DNA of 64,000 nt from Motiliproteus sp047633175 (lineage in GTDB: Bacteria > Pseudomonadota > Gammaproteobacteria > Pseudomonadales > Balneatricaceae): the NCBI GenBank assembly GCA_047633175.1, contig JBLIEQ010000002.1, positions 182,635 through 246,634 on the forward strand, given 5' to 3'. The position numbers and the translations under genes are program-made. The notes below the pieces were generated by a model. It was not told where the DNA came from and searched no databases. It saw only the letters and a list, made by a program, of their open reading frames with translations. Shown here piece by piece: positions 51,552 to 58,835 of this stretch. Numbering within the stretch: the stretch's first letter is position 1; every line of letters begins with the position of its first letter.

Positions 51552-51633
51552 CTACTTGTCCATCTCATCAGACCGTGTCATCAGACCCGCGTCTGTACTG
51601 CATCATCATTAAGGATCAACATTGCATCTACTT
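51548..51633 (-). repeat. About 76-bp tandem duplication of the surE start region
   Basis: GCATCTACTT at 51548 recurs at 51624 (plus strand), each with CATCATC(G/A)TTA on its left. On the minus strand this is the surE start with its AACGATGAT (Asn-Asp-Asp) codons, copied upstream as AATGATGAT. A smaller repeat, GGTCTGATGA, lies in the spacer. Confidence 0.7.
51581..51622 (-). pseudogene. Mini-ORF copying the surE N-terminus
   Basis: A 13-codon frame (MLILNDDAVQTRV) mirrors surE's MRILISNDDGVHAP, including the metal Asp pair, then stops. It is too short for any SurE function and lies wholly between truD and surE. A leader role is possible, but no clear ribosome site precedes it. Confidence 0.4.
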
Positions 51634-51640
51634 TTTCTTT

Positions 51641-52699
51641 TCAGGCCCGCTCAGCACCTTCAGCAGCTGCGGCGTCCTGGCCGGACGCCACGCTATAATG
51701 GCAAAGTTCCCTTAATACACTTGTCGCATAGGTGCCCGGCGGCAGTTCAAAACTCAGCTCCAGCTGATCAGGCTCAGGCCGCTGCCAACTGAACTGCTGC
51801 GGTAAAAAGCGCACCGCACGCCGCTCCCGAGCCAGCCCCAGACGCTCAAGACCCTGGCACCAGCCTGCATATCCTTCCAATATCGCTGTTTCCAGGGCTA
51901 ATGCCTGATCTTCGACCAGTGCCCGACCGCGGCCCATCAGCGGTGCGGTCGGATGCAGCTCGAGCCGTTCGATGCCGCTGGCAGGATCGGCCTCCTGAGA
52001 GAGGTTACTCGAGTCCCTGAGCATCGGTTTGTCGCCCGGCAGGTAGCGATCCAGACAGCCCTGGCTGATTCGCTCTGCCACCACCCGGTTAAACAGATAG
52101 GAGCGCGCCGCCGAGATTGCTATACCGCGCTTGAGGCGATCGCGGATCTTGATCTCACCCCTGAACAGCTTATTGGCCTGGGTCAGATTGCCACCCCCAT
52201 GGCCAAAACGCTGCTCGCCATAATAGTTGGGCACCCCTTTGTGGCGAATCGCCTCCAGGCGCTGCTCCAGATCACCGCTCAGTTCCAGATTACGAATGCG
52301 CAATACGAAGCGATTACACTGGTGCCCACCCCGCTTGAGCTTGCGATTATGGCGGGCGGTTTTCAACACAGTGACACTCGATGGCAAGCCGCTCAGATCC
52401 GGATCTGGCTGACCGGGCAGCCACAGGCTGAACCACTGGCTGGTGACGGCATGACGGTCCTTAAGCCCAGCATAGTTGACATCCATAGGCCTAATGCCAG
52501 CAAGGTCGGCCAGCTGGCGTGCGATCCATTGGGTGTTTTCGCCGCGCTTGCGCAACAGGACGTACAGGTGCTCGCCGCTGCCTGCTGGCGTGTAGCCCAG
52601 CTGCTCATCGACACGGAAATCTTCCGGCACCACCCGGATCACACCACGAGCGGGAGGCTCGCCATGGAAACGGGGAAAATCAAGGTTATAGACAGTCAA
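51641..52699 (-). CDS. truD: tRNA pseudouridine(13) synthase TruD
   Basis: 352 residues from a TTG start 3 bp after the ftsB stop. TruD makes pseudouridine 13 in tRNA-Glu. GVIRVVPEDFRVDEQLGYTP near the N-terminus and the catalytic Asp81 in NYAGLKDRHAVTSQ are diagnostic. GVPNYYGEQRFGHGGGNL and RSYLFNRVVAERI follow in the catalytic domain. In most relatives ispD and ispF separate it from ftsB; here they do not. Confidence 0.95.
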   Translation of the reverse strand: MTVYNLDFPRFHGEPPARGVIRVVPEDFRVDEQLGYTPAGSGEHLYVLLRKRGENTQWIARQLADLAGIRPMDVNYAGLKDRHAVTSQWFSLWLPGQPDPDLSGLPSSVTVLKTARHNRKLKRGGHQCNRFVLRIRNLELSGDLEQRLEAIRHKGVPNYYGEQRFGHGGGNLTQANKLFRGEIKIRDRLKRGIAISAARSYLFNRVVAERISQGCLDRYLPGDKPMLRDSSNLSQEADPASGIERLELHPTAPLMGRGRALVEDQALALETAILEGYAGWCQGLERLGLARERRAVRFLPQQFSWQRPEPDQLELSFELPPGTYATSVLRELCHYSVASGQDAAAAEGAERA

Positions 52700-52702
52700 G
52701 GA

Positions 52703-52978
52703 CTAGTTCTCTTCGGGGAGCATAAAGAAGGTCTCGCCACGCCTGACCATCCCCATCTCGCTGCGGGCACGCTCCTCCAGCGCCGAGGTGCCCTGCTTGA
52801 GGTCATCCACTTCGGCACGCAGGGCATCGTTACGGTCGATTAACAGCTGGTTGGCGGCTTGCTGAGTGGTGATGGCGTCTTGTTGCGACCATACCGAGGG
52901 CAGGTTGCCGTCGCCGAACCAGAGGCGATACTGCAACCCCAGCAACAGGACGCAGAGTATGGCCAGCAGCCACTTCAT
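52703..52978 (-). CDS. ftsB: Cell division protein FtsB
   Basis: 91 residues. One N-terminal membrane helix (LLAILCVLLLGLQYRLWF), then a heptad coiled coil over about 30-70 (QQDAITTQQAANQLLIDRND followed by ALRAEVDDLK). RARSEMGMVRRGETFF near the C-terminus is the segment that contacts FtsQ. FtsB joins FtsL and FtsQ at the division septum. It follows eno with a 91-bp gap, as in most gammaproteobacteria. Confidence 0.94.
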   Translation of the reverse strand: MKWLLAILCVLLLGLQYRLWFGDGNLPSVWSQQDAITTQQAANQLLIDRNDALRAEVDDLKQGTSALEERARSEMGMVRRGETFFMLPEEN

Positions 52979-53017
52979 ATCTTAGCCCTCGCCCTGATCC
53001 ACTCTGAAGGTAACGCC

Positions 53018-53043
53018 GAGGGGGAGCCGTGCTCCCCCCGAGT
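53018..53043 (-). other. GC-rich hairpin between eno and ftsB
   Basis: CGAGGGGGAGC, CGT, GCTCCCCCCGAG (plus strand) would fold into a stable hairpin just before ftsB. It has no T run, so it may slow polymerase or protect the eno mRNA end rather than terminate. Part of it belongs to the 12-bp repeats beside it. Confidence 0.5.
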
Positions 53044-53067
53044 ATTCCCCCGGGTAGTCCCCTGGGT
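53032..53067 (-). repeat. 12-bp tandem repeat just after the eno stop
   Basis: GCTCCCCCCGAG, TATTCCCCCGGG and TAGTCCCCTGGG lie in tandem (plus strand), ending 2 bp from the eno stop codon. They are clearly related but diverged. Confidence 0.7.
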
Positions 53068-53069
53068 AA

Positions 53070-54365
53070 CTATGCCTGGCCTTTAATTTCGGAGCGGCCG
53101 TTGTAAGGCGCCTTGCCCTGCAACTCCTCCTCGATACGCAGCAGGCGGTTGTACTTGGAGACCCGGTCGGAACGGCACAGCGAGCCGGTTTTGATCTGAC
53201 CTGCCCTAGTCGCCACGGCCAGATCGGCAATGGTGGTGTCTTCGGTCTCGCCCGAACGATGGGAGATAACCGCCGTAAAGCCGGCATCCTGCGCCATCCT
53301 GATCGCGCTCAGGGTTTCGCTCAGGGTACCGATCTGGTTGAACTTGATCAGGATGGAGTTACCGATCTGCTCGGCAATACCGCGCGCCAGAATCTTGGTG
53401 TTGGTGACAAACAGATCATCACCGACCAGCTGCACCTTAGCGCCAATTTTGCGGGTCAGGGTCGCCCAGCCGTCCCAGTCGCTTTCGTCCATGCCGTCTT
53501 CGACGGAGATGATCGGATACTTGCGGGTCAGCTCAGCCAGATACTCGGCAAAGTCTTCGGAGTCGAATTTTTTCCCTTCCCCAGCCAGATCATAGAGCCC
53601 CTCTTTATAAAACTCTGAAGCGGCGCAATCCAGCGCCAGGGTGATATCTTTACCCAGCGTGTAGCCGGCATTGTCGATCGCCTCCTGGATCACCACCAGG
53701 GCCTCTTCGTTAGAGGCCAGGTTAGGCGCAAAGCCACCCTCGTCTCCCACGGCCGTGTTCAGGCCACGCGCTGAGAGCACCTTCTTGAGGCTATGGAAAA
53801 TCTCGGCACCCATGCGCAGGGCTTCGGCAAAGTTCGGGGCCGATACCGGCTGGACCATAAACTCCTGGATATCGACGTTATTATCCGCGTGCTCGCCGCC
53901 GTTGATGATGTTCATCATCGGTACCGGCATGGAGTATTCACCGGGGTTGCCGTTCAACTCGGCGATATGGGCATACAGCGGGATGCCTTTAGCCACGGCG
54001 GCTGCCTTGGCCGCTGCCAGAGACACCGCAAGAATCGCATTGGCACCCAGATTACCTTTATTTTCAGTACCGTCCAGGTCGATCATCCGCTGATCGAGGC
54101 CCGCCTGATCGCAGGCATCCTGACCCAGCAAGGCCGTCCGTATAGGCCCCTTGATCGCGGCAACTGCCTTCAGGACACCCTTGCCCTGATAGCGTGACAT
54201 ATCTCCATCGCGCAGTTCCAGGGCTTCGCGAGAACCGGTCGAGGCGCCGGAAGGTGCACAGGCAGAGCCCTGGGCACCCGAGGCCAGAATCACATCGGCT
54301 TCAACCGTGGGGTTGCCGCGGGAATCCAGCACTTCACGTGCCTTGATATCGATAATCGCTGTCAT
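53070..54365 (-). CDS. eno: Enolase
   Basis: 431 residues. Enolase converts 2-phosphoglycerate to phosphoenolpyruvate and in many bacteria also joins the RNA degradosome. AREVLDSRGNPTVEADV at the start, the metal and catalytic segment LVGDDLFVTNTKIL, the catalytic Lys in ILIKFNQIGTLSETL and the lid-type SHRSGETEDTTIADLAVA are all present. In E. coli eno follows pyrG directly; in many others kdsA lies between. Here only a repeat-filled 135-bp gap separates them. Confidence 0.97.
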   Translation of the reverse strand: MTAIIDIKAREVLDSRGNPTVEADVILASGAQGSACAPSGASTGSREALELRDGDMSRYQGKGVLKAVAAIKGPIRTALLGQDACDQAGLDQRMIDLDGTENKGNLGANAILAVSLAAAKAAAVAKGIPLYAHIAELNGNPGEYSMPVPMMNIINGGEHADNNVDIQEFMVQPVSAPNFAEALRMGAEIFHSLKKVLSARGLNTAVGDEGGFAPNLASNEEALVVIQEAIDNAGYTLGKDITLALDCAASEFYKEGLYDLAGEGKKFDSEDFAEYLAELTRKYPIISVEDGMDESDWDGWATLTRKIGAKVQLVGDDLFVTNTKILARGIAEQIGNSILIKFNQIGTLSETLSAIRMAQDAGFTAVISHRSGETEDTTIADLAVATRAGQIKTGSLCRSDRVSKYNRLLRIEEELQGKAPYNGRSEIKGQA

Positions 54366-54447
54366 GTTGCCTTTCGCTCCATTTAAAGCCTGATAGTGTA
54401 TTTTTTGTTAATGACCGGCCTTGTTCATAGCGGGTCTTGCTAATTCC

Positions 54448-54500
54448 TGTACGTCCTTCTTGTACGTCCTTCTGTACTTACTTCTTGTACTTACTACAGG
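54448..54500 (-). repeat. 12-bp tandem repeats just after the pyrG stop
   Basis: Four related units, TGTACGTCCTTCT, TGTACGTCCTTC, TGTACTTACTTCT and TGTACTTACTA (plus strand), lie directly beside the pyrG stop codon. The first pair and second pair are each nearly identical inside, indicating stepwise duplication. Confidence 0.8.
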
Positions 54501-56126
54501 CTACTTGCCGCCATAGTTCAGGGCTGCCTTGACGAATCCGGTAAACAGACCATGACCGTCTCGCGGGGTCGAGGTGAATTCCGGATGGAACTGACAGGCC
54601 ACAAACCAGGGGTGATCGATCACCTCGATCACCTCGACCAGGGAACCGTCGATGGAGTGACCGGCGATCCGCAGACCCGCCTGCTCCAGCTGCTCAATAT
54701 AGTTATTATTGACCTCATAACGGTGCCGGTGGCGCTCAAGAATCAGCTCCTTGCCGTAACAGGCGGCGGCCGTGGAGTCAGACTCCAGCCGGCACTCCTG
54801 GGCACCCAGACGCATGGACCCGCCCAGATCGGTCTCCGCCGAACGCGTCTCGACGCCACCCTCGGGGGTGGTCCACTCCGTGATCAGGCCAACCACCGGA
54901 TGCTCGGCCTGGAGGTTAAATTCGGTACTGTCAGCGCCTGCTAACCCAGCCACATGACGGGCAAACTCGATGACGGCGACCTGCATCCCCAGGCAGATAC
55001 CCAGGTAGGGAATCTTGTTCTCACGCGCAAAGCGCACCGTTTCGATCTTGCCTTCGACACCGCGCTCACCAAAACCGCCCGGCACCAGGATCGCATCGGC
55101 CGACTCGAGCACGCCGGTGCCCTTACGTTCGATCTCTTCGGCATCGATATATCTGAAGTTGACCTTAGCGCGGTTCTTGATTCCGGCATGGATCAGCGCC
55201 TCGGTCAGCGACTTATAAGCATCCAGCAACTCCATGTACTTGCCGACGATGGCGATGGTGACTTCGCGGTGCGGATTCAGCTTGGCATCCACCACAGCAT
55301 CCCACTCGCGCAGGTCCGCCGGATGGCAATCGAGCCTGAACTTGTCGACGATGATGTCATCAAGGCCCTGTTCATGCAGCATGCGGGGAATACGATAGAT
55401 GGTGTTGGCGTCTTCCAGGGCGATAACCGCACGCTCTTCGACATTGGTAAACAACGACAGCTTGCGCCGCGAGTCGGCGGGAATCTCATGGTCGGAGCGG
55501 CACACCAGGATATCGGGCTGAATACCGATCGAGCGCAGCTCCTTAACCGAATGCTGCGCCGGCTTGGTCTTGGTTTCACCTGCCGTTGCGATATAGGGTA
55601 CCAGCACCAGATGCATAAACAGCGCCCGGGTGCTGCCCAGCTCGACCTTCAGCTGCCGCACCGCTTCCATAAAGGGCAGGGATTCGATATCGCCCACAGT
55701 TCCGCCAATCTCTACCAGCGCGACATCAGCGTCGCCTGCACCCTCGATCACCCGCCGTTTGATCTCGTCGGTGATGTGCGGGATCACCTGCACGGTGGCG
55801 CCCAGATAGTCTCCACGGCGCTCTTTACGCAGCACATCTTCGTAGACCCGACCCGCAGTAAAGTTATTACCCTGGGTCATGGTGGTACGGATAAAGCGCT
55901 CGTAATGGCCCAGATCCAGATCGGTCTCGGCGCCGTCTTCGGTGACGAACACCTCTCCATGCTGGAACGGACTCATCGTGCCGGGATCCACATTGATATA
56001 CGGATCGAGCTTCAGCATGGTGACTTTAAGGCCGCGCGTTTCGAGAATTGCAGCCAAAGATGCGGAAGCGATGCCCTTGCCTAAGGAAGACACAACGCCG
56101 CCCGTGACGAAGATATAATGCGTCAT
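54501..56126 (-). CDS. pyrG: CTP synthase
   Basis: 541 residues from the ATG at 56126 (MTHYIFVTGGVVSSLGKG); an 18-codon upstream extension is not family-like. PyrG aminates UTP to CTP using glutamine. The synthetase domain covers about 1-265 with the P-loop SSLGKG. The glutaminase domain has the nucleophile Cys in PYLGICLGMQVAVIEFA near residue 380 and the His-Glu pair in CQFHPEFTSTP near 515. eno lies downstream. Confidence 0.97.
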   Translation of the reverse strand: MTHYIFVTGGVVSSLGKGIASASLAAILETRGLKVTMLKLDPYINVDPGTMSPFQHGEVFVTEDGAETDLDLGHYERFIRTTMTQGNNFTAGRVYEDVLRKERRGDYLGATVQVIPHITDEIKRRVIEGAGDADVALVEIGGTVGDIESLPFMEAVRQLKVELGSTRALFMHLVLVPYIATAGETKTKPAQHSVKELRSIGIQPDILVCRSDHEIPADSRRKLSLFTNVEERAVIALEDANTIYRIPRMLHEQGLDDIIVDKFRLDCHPADLREWDAVVDAKLNPHREVTIAIVGKYMELLDAYKSLTEALIHAGIKNRAKVNFRYIDAEEIERKGTGVLESADAILVPGGFGERGVEGKIETVRFARENKIPYLGICLGMQVAVIEFARHVAGLAGADSTEFNLQAEHPVVGLITEWTTPEGGVETRSAETDLGGSMRLGAQECRLESDSTAAACYGKELILERHRHRYEVNNNYIEQLEQAGLRIAGHSIDGSLVEVIEVIDHPWFVACQFHPEFTSTPRDGHGLFTGFVKAALNYGGK

Positions 56127-56225
56127 TCGGAACCTGTTCGCAGATGTAAATACAGTGTTTTTGGGGGAGATGCGAAGCACCTCGAGATGGGGCTACAGGG
56201 TACCAGATAGCCCCGCTTTCGACAA

Positions 56226-57605
56226 TCAGAAATCGTCGTCTCCCGGTGCGGACTCCGGCATCCGCAGCGGCACTCGTAGAGGCACAGCCTGCGGCTCCCA
56301 GCGAAGCTGGATCCCAGGCTGTCCGGGTGCGGCCAGACAACCCTCGGCAAGCCACAGATCCGCCACCGCCAGCAACCGCTCCCCGGCATAGAGCAACGGC
56401 AACTGCGATCGTTGCCAGGGCGCCACTCCCCGCTCTTGCAGCAATTTTTTTAGCGACCGGCTGCCCGTGCGTCCCTGCAACCGGATCCGTTCACCGCCGC
56501 GGCGCAGACTGACCTGCAGCAGCCCCATCTCCGGCAGTGCCAACCCCGAGCCGATCACCGGCTCGCTCTGCAGGCGCCCTCCCGGAAGCCATAACTCAGA
56601 GGATCGGTTCGGCGCGATCTTCCAGCCCCAGACCTGCCCTGCCGCACCCTCTGTCAGCTCTGGCAGCAGATAGAGCCCGGCCTCGAACCGCCGCAACCAC
56701 CGCACCCCCAGGCGCATCTGCGGCTGCGCATCCGTCCGGGCATCGACCAGCTCCAACCACAACCGCTGCAGCAGCGCCGCATCGGGCAGCACCCCCGTCA
56801 ACACCTGCAACCAGTAGCGCAGCAAATTATCGCGACGCGCCATCGACAACTGCCTGAGCGCGGCTATCGACAGGCCCGCATCCGATTGCAGGCAACGCTG
56901 CAGGTCGATAACCGCCAGCTCCTGACACAGATGCTGCGCAGCGGCGCTGTTGCGCGCACTCAGCCCCAGCGAGGCGACGGCACCGGGCCAGCGCTGCTTA
57001 AGCTGCGGCAGCACCTGAGCGCGCAGGTAGTTGCGATCGTGCCGCGTATCGAGATTGCTGGGGTCTTCGATCCAGCGGAGCTGCCGCTCGGCCGCATAGT
57101 CCGCTAACCGCTGACGGGAACATGCCAGCAACGGCCGCAGCAGCTGCCCCCGGCCGAGCGGACGGGATTCGGGAATCGCAGCCAGGCCGCGCACACCGCT
57201 GCCACGCATCAGTCTCAGCAACAGGGTCTCCGCCTGATCGTCGGCATGATGCCCCTGCAACAGCAGATCGCCCTCTGCCAACAACGACTCGAACACTCGG
57301 TAGCGGGCGATGCGCGCCTGGTTCTCCAGGCTATTGCCCGCATCGACCTGCACCTGACGCACCTGAAGCTCGACACCCAGCTGCTCGCAGACCGAGCGGC
57401 AATGCTGCGCCCAGCCATCCGCCTGAGCCTGGAGCCCGTGATGTATATGGACAGCCCGGAGCCGACCCTCGCGATTGAGCCCGGCCTCGACGGCCAGCTG
57501 CAACAGCACCCGCGAATCCATGCCACCGCTGTAAGCGATCCAGATCTCGCCGGTAGCATGCTGCGAGGCGACTCGCGTGAGGTTATCGAGCAGAGAAGAG
57601 GGCAT
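56226..57605 (-). CDS. tilS: tRNA(Ile)-lysidine synthase
   Basis: 459 residues. TilS adds lysine to C34 of tRNA-Ile2 so that it reads AUA. The PP-loop motif is IAYSGGMDSRVLL near residue 22; HHADDQAETLLLRLMRGSGV and NYLRAQVLPQL are family blocks. The C-terminal domains follow, with GSRSLKKLLQERGVAPWQR. The tail VPLRVPLRMP comes from a 12-bp tandem duplication near the stop. It lies between accA and pyrG as in many gammaproteobacteria. Confidence 0.95.
   Translation of the reverse strand: MPSSLLDNLTRVASQHATGEIWIAYSGGMDSRVLLQLAVEAGLNREGRLRAVHIHHGLQAQADGWAQHCRSVCEQLGVELQVRQVQVDAGNSLENQARIARYRVFESLLAEGDLLLQGHHADDQAETLLLRLMRGSGVRGLAAIPESRPLGRGQLLRPLLACSRQRLADYAAERQLRWIEDPSNLDTRHDRNYLRAQVLPQLKQRWPGAVASLGLSARNSAAAQHLCQELAVIDLQRCLQSDAGLSIAALRQLSMARRDNLLRYWLQVLTGVLPDAALLQRLWLELVDARTDAQPQMRLGVRWLRRFEAGLYLLPELTEGAAGQVWGWKIAPNRSSELWLPGGRLQSEPVIGSGLALPEMGLLQVSLRRGGERIRLQGRTGSRSLKKLLQERGVAPWQRSQLPLLYAGERLLAVADLWLAEGCLAAPGQPGIQLRWEPQAVPLRVPLRMPESAPGDDDF
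56262..56285 (-). repeat. 12-bp tandem duplication at the tilS 3' end
   Basis: CCGCAGCGGCAC followed by TCGTAGAGGCAC (plus strand) encodes VPLR twice near the C-terminus of TilS. The differences are mostly synonymous. Confidence 0.65.
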
Positions 57606-57797
57606 ATTGAGGCTTAATGAATTAATGAAACTAATGGGGCAGATTTATTTGATGCTTTGGAAATGTAGGTCGGGCAGCGTCCGCTCCCGACGGACTTGTT
57701 GCACTTCCCACTTCCCTGTGGGTCGCGTTTTGTGGGTTGGAGGTAGTCCGACGCAAGGAGCTGTGTAGGTCCGATCTACAGGTCCGACCTACAGAGG
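57606..57797. repeat. REP-like and 13-bp repeats between accA and tilS
   Basis: Degenerate GTAGGTCGGG and GTGGGTTGGAGGTAGTCCGA pieces belong to the dispersed hairpin family. A direct 13-bp pair, AGGTCCGATCTAC and AGGTCCGACCTAC (57767-57792), ends 5 bp from the accA stop. Confidence 0.65.
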
Positions 57798-58748
57798 TCA
57801 GCTGATGCCGAAGGACATCAGTCGATCGTAGCGGCGTTGCAACAGGTCATCGACTTCAAAGCCATCCAGCTCTTCTAACGCCGCCAGCAGCTTGGATTTC
57901 AATGAGGCGGCCATCAGCTCCCGGTCACGGTGAGCGCCGCCCAGCGGCTCCTGCACGACCACATCGACCAGACCCAGCGCATGCAGGCGCTCCGAGGTGA
58001 TCCCCATCGCCTTGGCGGCATCGGAGGCCCGATCGGCGCTCTTCCAGAGGATAGAAGCACAGCCCTCAGGAGAGATCACCGCATAGGTACCGTATTGCAG
58101 CATCAGCAGCTTATCGCAGACACCGATGGCCAGGGCTCCGCCCGATCCGCCTTCGCCAACCACGGTGGAGATCACCGGAACCTTCAGCCGCGACATCACC
58201 GCCAAGTTGTAGGCGATCGCTTCACTCTGGCCACGCTCTTCGGCATCGATGCCCGGATACGCACCCGGGGTGTCGATAAAGGTCAGGATCGGCATCTTAA
58301 AGCGCTCGGCCATCTCCATCAGCCGCAACGCCTTACGGTAACCCTCAGGACGCGGCATCCCAAAGTTGCGCCGGACCTTCTCACGGGTTTCACGGCCCTT
58401 CTGATGCCCGATCACCATCACCGGGCGGCCGTCGATACGCCCTATACCGCCGACTATCGCGGCATCATCGGCATAGTGACGATCACCATGCAGCTCATCA
58501 AACTCATCGAAGATCAGCTCGGCGTAATCCAGGGTATAGGGGCGTTTGGGATGACGCGCGATCTTGGCGACCTGCCAGGCGGTCAGATCACCGAAGATCT
58601 TCTCGGTCAGGCCGACGCTTTTCTGCTCCAGCTTCTCGATCTCATCACTGATATTAAGTTCGCTGCCCTGACCCACCATGCGCAGCTCTTCGATCTTTGC
58701 CTGCAGCTCCGCGATTGGCTGCTCGAAATCCAGATAATTCGGGTTCAT
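57798..58748 (-). CDS. accA: Acetyl-CoA carboxylase carboxyltransferase subunit alpha
   Basis: 316 residues. With AccD it transfers the carboxyl group from biotin to acetyl-CoA, the first step of fatty acid synthesis. LDFEQPIAELQAKIEELR at the N-terminus is the helical part; HPKRPYTLDYAELIFDEFDE and GEGGSGGALAIGVCDKLLML carry the CoA-binding crotonase fold. EGCASILWKSADRASDAA near residue 230 is conserved. It follows dnaE by 87 bp. Confidence 0.97.
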   Translation of the reverse strand: MNPNYLDFEQPIAELQAKIEELRMVGQGSELNISDEIEKLEQKSVGLTEKIFGDLTAWQVAKIARHPKRPYTLDYAELIFDEFDELHGDRHYADDAAIVGGIGRIDGRPVMVIGHQKGRETREKVRRNFGMPRPEGYRKALRLMEMAERFKMPILTFIDTPGAYPGIDAEERGQSEAIAYNLAVMSRLKVPVISTVVGEGGSGGALAIGVCDKLLMLQYGTYAVISPEGCASILWKSADRASDAAKAMGITSERLHALGLVDVVVQEPLGGAHRDRELMAASLKSKLLAALEELDGFEVDDLLQRRYDRLMSFGIS

Positions 58749-58835
58749 AAGTGATCGCTTCTGATGCTAGCCTCTCTACAAGACGCAGGAGTTGAGGCGG
58801 TAAAATAGACGCCAGTCTACCTTGCGATTAGCGGA

